DNA of 64,000 nt from Aeoliella straminimaris (GTDB taxonomy: Bacteria > Planctomycetota > Planctomycetia > Pirellulales > Lacipirellulaceae): positions 186,001 to 250,000 of the forward strand of contig NZ_JAMXLR010000077.1 in the NCBI RefSeq assembly GCF_024054565.1. Reading direction: 5' to 3'. Within the stretch, counting starts at the first letter, position 1; each line of letters begins with the position of its first letter. The notes beneath the pieces were generated by a model that saw only the letters and a list, made by a program, of their open reading frames with translations, had not been told where the DNA came from and searched no databases. A program made the position numbers and the translations under genes. Shown in pieces: positions 7,923 through 15,442 of the stretch.

Positions 7923-9293
7923 TCAGCGAGCCATCTTGGCCAGCAGTCCGCCCCCTACCATGAGGGCGATCACGGCAAGACGTACCAAGCCGACGTAACG
8001 GCGGGCCTTGGACGAACCGGTTTCGTCCACGACGTTGCCACTGCCGTCTTCCACGGTATCGATCGTGATGCCGCAGCCCGGGCACTTGCCGCCTGCTTTG
8101 AAGTTCGAGACGACCCAGGTGTGGTTGCACGACCCGCAAGTCATCGTTTGCACTAATTGCTCCTCTGGAACGTTCGCAGACGTGGGATAGGTGGGCGAAG
8201 ACGATTGGGGCGCATTGAATCCCGGTGGCTGGAATCCGATGTCGTTGTCATTGGTGTGCGATGGCGAGGCGGTGGGAGCAGATGCCAAACGCTCATTAAG
8301 CCGCCGCTCGCGTTCCAGGCTGGCTTGCTCCAAGCGTCGCTGGTTCTCTCGGGCGCTAGCCAGTGCATCGTTCTGCGGCTGTCCCATTCCGGAGTTAGAG
8401 TGGGACCCCCCGGTGTTTGATCCGCCGAAGTGGGAGCTACCCATGTTCGAGTTACCCATGTTCGAGTTACCGAGCCCAGGGTTCATGCGGCCCCGGATGG
8501 CGTCTTGGGTGTTGTTGAAATTGTTGCCACCAGCCGAAGCAACTTGCGGCGCTGCCGGAGCGGTGGGTTGGCTTTGTTTGGCAACCTGGTCCAGCACATG
8601 TTCGCTCACCCAGATCTGATCTTCCGTCGAGAAATCCAAGATCGGTACCCGCCATTCTCGATTCTGGAAGAAGAGCACGATCTTGTCGCCTTCGAGTCCC
8701 CGATACTCGGCCTCGATGGTCTTGCCACGCACGTCGGTCCAGCTTCGTATCTCGCCCGAGCCTGGGATCACTCCGCTCTCCAGTCCGCGACCGCGAGAAA
8801 CCCCGCCTGTTGGTCTGTTGGAGAGTCCGCCAATCGCAGGACTGCCAATATTGGGACTGCCTGCAGTGGGGCTATCGGTGCCATACACGGTCGCCAGCAG
8901 TTCGCGGTCGGCGTCGCTGAGCCCTTCGAGTGTTAGCTCGACCTGCTCGTTCAGGTCGCGATCGCTCAGCGTGATCTCGTCGCCTTCGATTTCCGACAGC
9001 TTGGCGCGGCGCGTGCTGCCATCGATCATGGTCCACTCGCGCCAGCGATTCAACTCGCGGACGTCCTTGATCCACTCCTTGTCGGCGTCGCTCAAACGAC
9101 TGATCGGCGCGCGGACGATGTTGCCGTCCTGGTCGAGGATGGCCGTCGACCCGGAGACACGTAGCAGCTTGGCGTCGATTGTCTCCCCTTTGTCGTTGGT
9201 CCATTTACGGACCGGGTAGTCGTCGGCTTCTGCGGCGACTGGCAGGCCAACAGCGCAGCAAGCCATCAGGAGCAGAATGGATAAAAGACGCAT
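7923..9293 (-). CDS. Exported SHD1-repeat protein with C-terminal zinc ribbon and membrane helix
   Basis: 456 residues from the ATG at 9293, chosen because GGAGGAAGG stands just upstream and a signal peptide follows (MRLLSILLLMACCAVGLPVA). There are three SLA1-homology-1 (SHD1)-like repeats at roughly 30-80, 80-130 and 175-225. Each begins with an R.WT or REWT strand (VRKWTNDKGE, WREWTMIDGS, IRSWTDVRGK) and ends in S..D..W or a related turn. An Asn/Gly/Ser/Met-rich low-complexity linker, a short charged coiled coil (ENQRRLEQASLERERRLNE), a CGSC...CPGC zinc ribbon and a C-terminal transmembrane helix follow. SHD1 proteins are numerous in planctomycetes, with unproven functions. A zinc ribbon on an apparently exported protein is unusual. 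Confidence 0.85.
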   Translation of the reverse strand: MRLLSILLLMACCAVGLPVAAEADDYPVRKWTNDKGETIDAKLLRVSGSTAILDQDGNIVRAPISRLSDADKEWIKDVRELNRWREWTMIDGSTRRAKLSEIEGDEITLSDRDLNEQVELTLEGLSDADRELLATVYGTDSPTAGSPNIGSPAIGGLSNRPTGGVSRGRGLESGVIPGSGEIRSWTDVRGKTIEAEYRGLEGDKIVLFFQNREWRVPILDFSTEDQIWVSEHVLDQVAKQSQPTAPAAPQVASAGGNNFNNTQDAIRGRMNPGLGNSNMGNSNMGSSHFGGSNTGGSHSNSGMGQPQNDALASARENQRRLEQASLERERRLNERLASAPTASPSHTNDNDIGFQPPGFNAPQSSSPTYPTSANVPEEQLVQTMTCGSCNHTWVVSNFKAGGKCPGCGITIDTVEDGSGNVVDETGSSKARRYVGLVRLAVIALMVGGGLLAKMAR

Positions 9294-9465
9294 GTCGTAC
9301 CTTCCTCCCCGAAAGGCTACTCTCGACTCGAGAGGCGGATGATTGCAGAACCTGACTTGCCGCACCGACTGTTCTATTATCCTAGCAAAGCCGAGGTCCA
9401 CTTTCACCTTTCGAGGGAGGCAAAATCGGAAAAAGCACGAAGGAATCTCGGGTAGTGGTTTACTG

Positions 9466-10089
9466 CTAAGCACCGCGGTTTTCGTACACGCCGCGTAGCA
9501 GGTCTTCCACGTCCTTGTACTTCTTCTTGCGGCCCATGGCCTCGTCCAGCAGTCGCCGGGCGTCTGCTTCGCTGTGCCCCAGGGCGCGGAGCGTCTCGAA
9601 CGCCTCGCCGGCCAGATCGCGTTCCCGGGGGGCCACGTCGGGTGCGTCGCGGCCAATCAAAAGAGCGAACTTAGGTACTTTGCGGCGGAGTTTGGCGATT
9701 ACCCGCTCGGCCGTGGCCGGACCGATGCCGGGCAGCGCTGCCAGGCCCTTGGCGTCCTGGTCTTCGATTAATGCGGCTACCTCCTGCACGGGGCGAACCA
9801 TGGCCCTTAGCGCTTTCTTCACACCTACTCCGTCCACCTGGCAGAACAGCTCGAAGAACTCCCGTTCGATGCCGGAAGTGAACCCGACCATCCGCGGTGT
9901 CATCCGCCCCCGCGTGGGATCGCCTTCCATGTATTCGATGGTGTGCAGCGAGGTGTCCTTGCCAATCGTGTCCTGCAGCTTGCGGCGGGTGAACTCGGGG
10001 ATAAGCACTTCATGCTCGTAGGGACCCACCGCCAAGGTGAGCGCGTCGCCAGCCAGGGAAACCAATCGTCCAGTGATTTTGGTGATCAT
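9466..10089 (-). CDS. ruvA: Holliday junction ATP-dependent DNA helicase subunit RuvA
   Basis: 207 residues. The N-terminal OB fold (MITKITGRLVSLAGDALTL) is followed by tandem helix-hairpin-helix motifs (VDGVGVKKALRAM and LPGIGPATAERVIAKL) and a C-terminal domain III (EAFETLRALGHSEADARRLL) that contacts RuvB. The product binds four-way junctions and loads RuvB. It is separated from ruvC by a DUF433/DUF5615 gene pair and a dispersed repeat; in many bacteria ruvC and ruvA are adjacent, so the pair looks inserted. No strong Shine-Dalgarno is visible (GGTGATC overlaps the start). Confidence 0.96.
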   Translation of the reverse strand: MITKITGRLVSLAGDALTLAVGPYEHEVLIPEFTRRKLQDTIGKDTSLHTIEYMEGDPTRGRMTPRMVGFTSGIEREFFELFCQVDGVGVKKALRAMVRPVQEVAALIEDQDAKGLAALPGIGPATAERVIAKLRRKVPKFALLIGRDAPDVAPRERDLAGEAFETLRALGHSEADARRLLDEAMGRKKKYKDVEDLLRGVYENRGA

Positions 10090-10108
10090 TCGAAGGGGAG
10101 GGGGGAGG

Positions 10109-10128
10109 ATTCAGGGGTCGGGGATCAG
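10109..10128 (+). repeat. Dispersed 20-bp G-rich intergenic repeat, copy 1
   Basis: ATTCAGGGGTCGGGGATCAG lies just upstream of the ruvA start. A copy differing at two of 20 positions lies upstream of thiE at 56139-56158 in reverse orientation, and a looser relative (ATTCGGGGG/GATTCGGGGGGCGGGG) lies upstream of ispF at 14283-14312. Confidence 0.6.
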
Positions 10129-10161
10129 GGATGCTATAAGTTGCGGAGAGGATTCAACAGC

Positions 10162-10200
10162 CGGACCGCCACGCGGTCCGCAAGGAGCCAAGTGGACTAC
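10162..10200 (+). repeat. REP-like hairpin plus CAAGTGGACTAC tag, copy 1
   Basis: A perfect 8-bp stem with a 3-nt loop, CGGACCGC-CAC-GCGGTCCG (10162-10180), is followed by the tag CAAGTGGACTAC (10189-10200). A second hairpin of the same design with the same 12-nt tag occurs at 17139-17199. The tag supplies the TAG stop codon of the DUF5615 gene. Confidence 0.6.
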
Positions 10201-10583
10201 TTGGGTTGATTTGGTCGTCCTCCAAAGGGAAGCAATCGCACGCGCACATTGGAAGTGGTCACCGATACCGCAGCCCCTGTTTCAAGCTCATCGCTTGCAA
10301 CTGTAAGAACTTTCAGAATGGTGATAGCTGCTTCAGGTCCCTTTAGACCTTCGATACGAATGCGAATAACCGACGGAGCTTGAGCGGATCGTTCTGCCAA
10401 CAAACTGTGAAAGTCCGCGTCCAGCGTCACCACCACTCGATCCGACTCAACAGCAAAGTCAAGGATTTGCTCATCAGTGGCAGTCGACATTCCCAATTCG
10501 CCGACGTGTATTGCATCGAAGCCCGCTGTTTCCAGATGCCATTTGGCGCTTCTGGGCAGCCCTTGATCGAGTAGAAGCTTCAT
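10197..10583 (-). CDS. DUF5615 PIN-like protein (probable toxin of a DUF433/DUF5615 pair)
   Basis: 128 residues from MKLLLDQGLPRS at 10583; a GTG one codon earlier is possible. It has the compact PIN-like (Mut7-C/DUF5615) pattern: LLLDQGLP at the N-terminus, an HVGELGMSTATDEQIL segment and VVVTLDADFHSLL in the middle, giving the acidic residues expected for a metal-dependent nuclease. It starts 3 nt after the stop of the DUF433 gene. By family knowledge DUF433/DUF5615 pairs behave as, or are predicted to be, toxin-antitoxin modules; nuclease activity here is inference. Its last codon and stop lie in a dispersed repeat. Confidence 0.85.
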   Translation of the reverse strand: MKLLLDQGLPRSAKWHLETAGFDAIHVGELGMSTATDEQILDFAVESDRVVVTLDADFHSLLAERSAQAPSVIRIRIEGLKGPEAAITILKVLTVASDELETGAAVSVTTSNVRVRLLPFGGRPNQPK

Positions 10584-10586
10584 CAC

Positions 10587-10811
10587 TTAATTCAATTCTA
10601 CGACGCGATCGTCGAGGTTGGCCGCAGCAAAGGCTAGCGCCTGCCGAATGTCTTCCTCTTCGAGTTCCGGGTACTCCTTGGCAAGTTCGGCGCGATCGGG
10701 ATACAAAGCCACTGCTTCCAGCACCCGCCGCACGGTCAGTCGCATGCCGCGAATACAGGGTTGGCCAGACATCACGTCTGGATTGATGGTGATTCGATCA
10801 AAAGCGTCCAT
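10587..10811 (-). CDS. DUF433 protein (probable antitoxin)
   Basis: 74 residues with the complete DUF433 signature: ITINPDVMSGQPCIRGMRLTV, an HTH-like fold (VRRVLEAVALYPDRAELAKEYPELEEEDIRQALAFAA) and a short tail. DUF433 proteins are typically encoded just upstream of DUF5615 partners, as here, and are taken to be the DNA-binding antitoxin that autoregulates the pair. The pair sits between ruvC and ruvA on the same strand, so it could be carried on the ruv transcript. The 95-bp gap to ruvC shows no obvious terminator. Confidence 0.88.
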   Translation of the reverse strand: MDAFDRITINPDVMSGQPCIRGMRLTVRRVLEAVALYPDRAELAKEYPELEEEDIRQALAFAAANLDDRVVELN

Positions 10812-10906
10812 ACGTCCCTCGCACTATCCGGGGAGGCTAACAATGTTTGTGACTTGAATTGTATTCCCATCTGTCGTTGGGGACAGCACCTACTCTCTAT
10901 CAGCCA

Positions 10907-11410
10907 CTACTTACTACTCTCCACCGACAACCGGCAATCCAAGAACCAATGCGTCATCGCAATTGCCAGCGCATCGGCCACGTCGGCTGGTTCGGGCGGC
11001 GCGGGGAGGCCCAACTCGCGGGCGATTGCTTGTTGCATCTGCGTCTTCGGCGCGCGGCCGTTTCCGGTGAGCGTCTTCTTGATTTGCGTGGCCGCGTAGT
11101 GTTTTACCGATAGCCCGCCAAGCTGCCCGGCGAGGATGATCGCCCCCCGGGCGTGGCCCATCAGGATGGCGGTCTTCGGCCGATCGTAGTGCGAGTAGAG
11201 TTCCTCGATGGCCATCACCTCGGGCGCGTGGGTCTCGATCACCTCGGCCACGCCCTGATGCACTTCAGCTACCCGCTCGGCCAGCGTGCGATTGGACGAA
11301 CTACCCCCTCGCACGACACCGGCCTCGACCAGCCGCACCCGCCGGCCGGCGGTTTCGATCACCCCGTAACCGGTGATATTGAGGCCAGGATCGATGCCGA
11401 GAATTTTCAT
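10907..11410 (-). CDS. ruvC: Crossover junction endodeoxyribonuclease RuvC
   Basis: 167 residues from the ATG at 11410 (MKILGIDPGLNITGYG); upstream in-frame codons belong to an inverted-repeat element. The four RuvC acidic catalytic residues are visible: Asp7 in GIDPG, Glu69/70 in AIEELYS, and two Asp in PADVADALAIA (143, 146). RuvC makes symmetric cuts in RuvAB-bound Holliday junctions. There is no Shine-Dalgarno: a repeat copy ends only 6 nt before the ATG, so translation probably starts by another route or the repeat has displaced the leader. Confidence 0.96.
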   Translation of the reverse strand: MKILGIDPGLNITGYGVIETAGRRVRLVEAGVVRGGSSSNRTLAERVAEVHQGVAEVIETHAPEVMAIEELYSHYDRPKTAILMGHARGAIILAGQLGGLSVKHYAATQIKKTLTGNGRAPKTQMQQAIARELGLPAPPEPADVADALAIAMTHWFLDCRLSVESSK

Positions 11411-11416
11411 AAAGCT

Positions 11417-11441
11417 GTAGCCGGATTCGCAAGAATTCGGA
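11417..11441 (+). repeat. REP-like palindrome, copy 1 (inverted partner at 11917-11941)
   Basis: A 25-nt word that is exactly the reverse complement of 11917-11941. Its core CCGAATTC-TTGC-GAATCCGG (minus strand) is itself an imperfect palindrome with one mismatch in 8 bp. It abuts the ruvC start codon. Confidence 0.75.
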
Positions 11442-11451
11442 GATGTCGTGG

Positions 11452-11892
11452 TCAATCGTCGGCGTCAAATTCGTCTGGGTCAACCAGGATCGCAACTGCC
11501 GGTTCGAATTCTTCGACTTGGAGGATTCGAACTCCGGAACTAGTGATCTCCGCTTTGCATTCAATTGGCGTGTACGAACTAACGTATTCGGAGCTGAAGT
11601 AAATATCTGCTTGCAGTAATCCCTCCCGCTTGCCCTGTAGCCAGTCCGCGATGGATGGGTTCTCGTGCGAGAAGTTTTTCAAATCTAGCCGCTCGCCGGG
11701 GCCCAGCTTCCGTTTCTCAAACAAGTTCGATTCTTCCAGCATCCTCATTGCCGCTTCGTGGTCGCCTTGCTTGATGGCGTGTTGCAGTCGCTCAGCCACC
11801 ACTTGTGGCTGGCTGCGAACGTAGCAAAATGCCGCCACGGCTGCCACTACGGTGATGACTCCCAGCAGGACTTTGAGCGAGAAGCGTGGCAT
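11452..11892 (-). CDS. Small membrane-anchored protein of unknown function between inverted repeats
   Basis: 146 residues: MPRFSLKVLLGVITVVAAVAAFCYV is an N-terminal membrane anchor preceded by the basic RFS segment common to planctomycete membrane proteins. A mostly alpha-helical soluble domain follows (VVAERLQHAIKQGDHEAAMRMLEES), with an acidic C-terminus (DPDEFDADD). No family is recognised. A perfect 25-bp inverted repeat brackets the gene, with one copy 10 bp beyond its stop and the other 24 bp before its start. The gene and repeats form a unit of about 525 bp between ruvC and cysS. GTG start choices are not needed: the ATG at 11892 fits. Function unknown. Confidence 0.65.
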   Translation of the reverse strand: MPRFSLKVLLGVITVVAAVAAFCYVRSQPQVVAERLQHAIKQGDHEAAMRMLEESNLFEKRKLGPGERLDLKNFSHENPSIADWLQGKREGLLQADIYFSSEYVSSYTPIECKAEITSSGVRILQVEEFEPAVAILVDPDEFDADD

Positions 11893-11916
11893 GCCGTGAG
11901 GAATGGGTTAGACAGG

Positions 11917-11941
11917 TCCGAATTCTTGCGAATCCGGCTAC
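11917..11941 (-). repeat. REP-like palindrome, copy 2
   Basis: Perfect 25-nt reverse complement of 11417-11441. It lies 9 bp beyond the cysS stop and 24 bp upstream of the small membrane-protein gene, so the gene is bracketed by the pair. Confidence 0.75.
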
Positions 11942-11950
11942 GTTGATTGG

Positions 11951-13654
11951 CTATCCCCGCGTCCACTCGGTGCCGCCGGCGCGGTCTTCCAGCACGACGC
12001 CCAGGTCCTTCAAGCGGTCGCGGATTGCGTCGCCGGTGGCAAAGTCCTTGTTGGCCCGCGAGGTCTGCCGCAGTTCGATGAGCATCATCATCACGCCGTC
12101 GAGCGAGCCATCGTTGCCGCCGGACCACTCGGTGCCGCCGGCGCGGTCCTCGAGCACTATGCCGGTCGGAGCCAGCCCATCGCGGATGGCATCGGCCGTG
12201 GCGAAGTTCTTGGCCTGGCGGGCGTCGGCGCGAAGGTCGATCACCAGTTGCATCACCTGGCCCAGTAGCTCGTCCGAGCCACCGGCTGCCGCCGGGGGCT
12301 GGAGGAACAGTCCGAGGGTGTTCGAGAGCTCTTTGATGGTTTCCATCAGCAGATCGAGCACGGCATTGCTGGCGGCATCGCCGGCCCCCTTGCCCTCGAG
12401 GTCGGCTTCGTCGCAGTACTTGTTGGTGAGGCTCGCCAGTTCGAAAAGCTCGGCGATCGCGCCGCCGGTGTTGAAGTCGTCGTCCATCGAGGCGAGGAAC
12501 TTCTTCTTTGCCTCGGCGGCGGCTGTGAGCGTGGGGTCGTTGCCCTGATCGATGGACGGCGCGCCACGCTTGGTTGGTGCGGTCAACGAGTAGAACTCGG
12601 CGCCCGTGATCCGCTTGTAACGTTTGAACAACCGGTAGAAGGACTCGAGTCCTTTGGCCGCTTCCTCGATGGCCGGCTCGCTGAACAACACCGTGCTGCG
12701 GTAGTGCGTCCGCAACAGGAAGAAGCGAATCCGCTCGCCACCTTGGCGGTCGATTAACTCGTGCAGTCCGCCTGCACCGGCGCTGCGGCTCATCTTGCCC
12801 CCGATCTTGCCGGCGGAGTTGTCCTTGCGCAACAGTCCGTTATGTGCCCAGTACTTGACCATCGGTTTGTGGTGGCAGCATTCGCTTTGGGCGATTTCGT
12901 TTTCGTGATGCGGGAACACCAGGTCGAGGCCGCCGCCGTGGATGTCGAAGGTCTCGCCCAGGATCTTCTTGCTCATGGCCGAGCACTCGATGTGCCAGCC
13001 GGGTCGGCCTTTGCCCCAGGGGCTGTCCCAGCTCGGCTCGTCCGGCTTGGCTGACTTCCACAAGGCGAAGTCGGCTGTGTTCTTTTTGCGATCGGCGGTG
13101 CCGCCACCCTCGCCCTGCATGGCGTCGAGCGAGCGGTTCGATAGCTTGCCGTACTCGCCGTCCTTGCCGACATCGAAGTACACGTCGCCCTCCGACGCAT
13201 AGGCATAGCCCTGGTCTACGAGCGACTCGATGAACTCGATGATGTCGCCCATGCATTCGGTGGCCCGGGGGAACTGGTCGATTTGATCGACGCCCAACGC
13301 CGCGAGGTTCTTGTTGTAGTCGGCGATGTTCTCTTCGGCCACTTCCAGCATGGTGAGGCCACGCTCGTTGGCTTTGTGGATCAGCTTGTCGTCCACGTCG
13401 GTGATGTTCACCACCCAGGTCACATCGTACCCGCAGTACACCAGGTACCGCTTGATGCAATCGAATATCACCGGGCCGACCATGTGGCCGATGTGGGCCT
13501 CGGCGTACACCGTGGGGCCGCACAAGTAGATGCCCACCTTGCCGGGCAGCACCGGTTCGAAGGGGGTCTTCTTCTTGGTCAGCGTGTTATAAATCTGCAG
13601 CGAAGGATGGGCGGCAGTGCTAGCAGCGGTCATGGCTTGCGTGGCTGTGGACAT
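11951..13654 (-). CDS. cysS: Cysteine-tRNA ligase with duplicated C-terminal segment
   Basis: 567 residues, longer than the usual 460-500. Class I motifs: CGPTVY with the zinc Cys (45), HIGH (54-57), WHIECSAMS (second zinc Cys), the HHENE zinc ligands and KMSRSAG as the KMSKS loop variant. It charges tRNA-Cys. The extra length is a duplication of the C-terminal anticodon-side segment: residues about 462-516 and 517-567 both contain a (V/M)..L..LR...R..K.FAT.DAIRD.L pattern and end GI/GVVLEDRAGGTEW. The DNA at 11968-12010 and 12130-12172 is also clearly repeated. Start at 13654 gives MSTATQ; an internal ATG at residue 8 is an alternative. Confidence 0.96.
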   Translation of the reverse strand: MSTATQAMTAASTAAHPSLQIYNTLTKKKTPFEPVLPGKVGIYLCGPTVYAEAHIGHMVGPVIFDCIKRYLVYCGYDVTWVVNITDVDDKLIHKANERGLTMLEVAEENIADYNKNLAALGVDQIDQFPRATECMGDIIEFIESLVDQGYAYASEGDVYFDVGKDGEYGKLSNRSLDAMQGEGGGTADRKKNTADFALWKSAKPDEPSWDSPWGKGRPGWHIECSAMSKKILGETFDIHGGGLDLVFPHHENEIAQSECCHHKPMVKYWAHNGLLRKDNSAGKIGGKMSRSAGAGGLHELIDRQGGERIRFFLLRTHYRSTVLFSEPAIEEAAKGLESFYRLFKRYKRITGAEFYSLTAPTKRGAPSIDQGNDPTLTAAAEAKKKFLASMDDDFNTGGAIAELFELASLTNKYCDEADLEGKGAGDAASNAVLDLLMETIKELSNTLGLFLQPPAAAGGSDELLGQVMQLVIDLRADARQAKNFATADAIRDGLAPTGIVLEDRAGGTEWSGGNDGSLDGVMMMLIELRQTSRANKDFATGDAIRDRLKDLGVVLEDRAGGTEWTRG

Positions 13655-13789
13655 AAGGCGAGGTGCGGGTTCGACAGATAGGACTCCATTCGGCGATCGA
13701 GGATCGCGCCCGTTAGGTTAAAGCCTTCCGGTGGTGTAGGGAAAGCCCAACCGGCCTGTGAGAGCTCGTGCAAGTCGGCTTGCAACGTG

Positions 13790-14278
13790 CTAATGAGGCT
13801 GCATTGATCGCTCGACGAGCACCACGGCGCGGGCTTCGATCGACTCGCCGCGGCCCACGGGGCCCACTTCTTCGCCCGTTTTGGCTTTGATGCCGATATC
13901 CAGGGGATTGGCCCCCAGTAGGCCGGCGATGCGGTGCCGCATGGCGTCCTTGTAGGGGCTGAGCTTCGGTGCCTGGGCGGCCACCACGCAGTCGGCATTC
14001 ACCAGAGAGAACCCGGCCTCGCGGACCTTGGCGTAGGCCGCGGTAAGGAAGTCGGCCGAGTTGCGACCGCGGTTTTCCTCAGCCGTATTGGGGAACAGCT
14101 GCCCGATGTCCGGCAGGCCGGCCGCTCCCAGCAGCGCGTCGGTCAGGGCGTGCAGCAGCACGTCGGCGTCGCTGTGCCCCACCAGATGGTGGTCGTGCGG
14201 GATTTCGATGCCGCCCAGCACCAGGGGGCCACCCGCTGCCGTGCGGTGCGTGTCTTCACCCAGACCAATTCGGAACAC
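13790..14278 (-). CDS. ispF: 2-C-methyl-D-erythritol 2,4-cyclodiphosphate synthase
   Basis: 162 residues from a GTG at 14278 (VFRIGLGEDTHR), which matches the family's start MxRIGxGxDxHR and its usual length of about 158. A longer GTG frame from 14335 would add an unsupported Pro-rich leader running through a repeat. Signature residues: GEDTHR (zinc Asp and His), LGG, the IspF hallmark HLVGHSDADVLLHALTDALL, and the C-terminal KAKTGEEVGPVGRGESIEARA. It catalyses the fifth step of the non-mevalonate isoprenoid pathway, releasing CMP. The 135-bp gap to cysS holds no gene. Confidence 0.93.
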   Translation of the reverse strand: MFRIGLGEDTHRTAAGGPLVLGGIEIPHDHHLVGHSDADVLLHALTDALLGAAGLPDIGQLFPNTAEENRGRNSADFLTAAYAKVREAGFSLVNADCVVAAQAPKLSPYKDAMRHRIAGLLGANPLDIGIKAKTGEEVGPVGRGESIEARAVVLVERSMQPH

Positions 14279-14282
14279 GGTG

Positions 14283-14312
14283 GATTCGGGGGCAGGATTC
14301 GGGGGGCGGGGA
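14283..14312 (+). repeat. Dispersed G-rich intergenic repeat, divergent copy
   Basis: Two partial units, GATTCGGGGGC and GATTCGGGGGGCGGGGAT, sit directly before the ispF start and resemble the 20-bp G-rich repeats at 10109-10128 and 56139-56158. Confidence 0.4.
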
Positions 14313-14405
14313 TTCCAAAGCGTAGCTTTGCACACTCAATCTGCGACTAGAATGGCAAGTATGGCTCGGAGACGCAACTTGCAATGGCGCTTCGGTTCCT
14401 TGCCC

Positions 14406-15269
14406 CTAGCCACTGACTCCTGAGCCCTCGCCTTCGTACGCGGCCACCTCCACGGTAACCACCGAGGCTTCCAGCTCAGCGGTGTCGAGTTCCACCTCGA
14501 CTTGCACCCCATTGTGCAGGGTCTGCGTTACCTTGGCTACGGCCGCCGGACCTTCGATCACTTCGGCCTCGACCTCGGGCAGGGTCGGAAAGGGGGGGCA
14601 GAAGCCCACATGCAGGGTGGTCCGCCGCTGACCGGCGGCCAATTCGCCACGCAGCGTGGCGTGCACGTATTCGCGGCCATCGGCGTCGCGCACCCTCACA
14701 ATGTGCTGCAGAACGATCTCGCCGTCTTCGCCTGGTTTCCCCGCGCCCAATGGTTCATCGCCCTCGGGTTCCTGGCCCAGGTGGCCTTCGCCCAGTTGTT
14801 CAAGCTCGTTCTCAGCGATCTCGGCCGTGGGCTCCAGGGCCTGGGGGGTCATCGATCCGCCCGGCGGTACCGGGGCATTGGCCACCGAAGAGTCCCCCGG
14901 GCGAAGCAAATGCATGAGCCACCAATCCGAGGCAATGGCCGCTGACCAGATGACCCAGGCCCCGGGTTGCGAACCAGGCCACGAGCAGACCACTGCCCAG
15001 AACAGCAGGACGGCGGTGGGCACCCAGGGAAAAATCGCCCCGGCGGCGGCCCTGCGAATGGCGTAAACCAACAGCAGGAGTACCGCCGCCGTGGCAAGGG
15101 TGGACCACAAGCTGAGCGGCTCGGCTTTAGCGAGCATTATGCGACGAACGGCCAATACCAGACCGAACGCGACGACAAGGCCAAGGGCAACGTGCGTAGC
15201 GGCCGCCATCGGGCGAACCAGCGGACGCACAGCCGATTGGCCAGCAAATTGTTGCTGGGCAACGTTCAT
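14406..15269 (-). CDS. Membrane protein of unknown function with acidic linker and soluble C-terminal domain
   Basis: 287 residues from the ATG at 15269 (MNVAQQQFAGQSAVRP); the frame is open further upstream but without a better start. Several hydrophobic segments occupy the first 120 residues (THVALGLVVAFGLVLAV, LATAAVLLLLVYAI, AVLLFWAVVCSW and AWVIWSAAIASDWW). There follow a Pro/Ala/Glu-rich linker and a C-terminal beta-rich domain (VQHIVRVRDADGREYVHATLRGE start, ending VEVAAYEGEGSGVSG). No family is recognised. It is in line with metK upstream (174 bp away) and ispF downstream, but no functional link is evident. Confidence 0.7.
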   Translation of the reverse strand: MNVAQQQFAGQSAVRPLVRPMAAATHVALGLVVAFGLVLAVRRIMLAKAEPLSLWSTLATAAVLLLLVYAIRRAAAGAIFPWVPTAVLLFWAVVCSWPGSQPGAWVIWSAAIASDWWLMHLLRPGDSSVANAPVPPGGSMTPQALEPTAEIAENELEQLGEGHLGQEPEGDEPLGAGKPGEDGEIVLQHIVRVRDADGREYVHATLRGELAAGQRRTTLHVGFCPPFPTLPEVEAEVIEGPAAVAKVTQTLHNGVQVEVELDTAELEASVVTVEVAAYEGEGSGVSG

Positions 15270-15391
15270 TGAGTGGGCAGCTCTTTTAAGGTTGGCCAAG
15301 GCGCAAAACCAGCTGGCAGCAACTTGCGAGCAAGTCCTGCGTGCCGCACTCCGCTCAACCAGACTACAATGTCGCAGCCCGGCCATCCGAT

Positions 15392-15430
15392 TTCAACCTT
15401 TTTCCCGGTTTTCGGGAAAATTCAGTTGAA
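15392..15430 (-). terminator. Nested hairpin after metK, probable terminator
   Basis: The inner stem TTTTCCCG/CGGGAAAA with a 5-nt loop is nested in an outer stem TTCAAC/GTTGAA. It sits 12 bp past the metK stop. There is no long T-tract on the minus strand, so it may act as an RNA 3'-end stabiliser rather than an intrinsic terminator. Confidence 0.5.
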
Positions 15431-15442
15431 TCGAGGCCAGCA

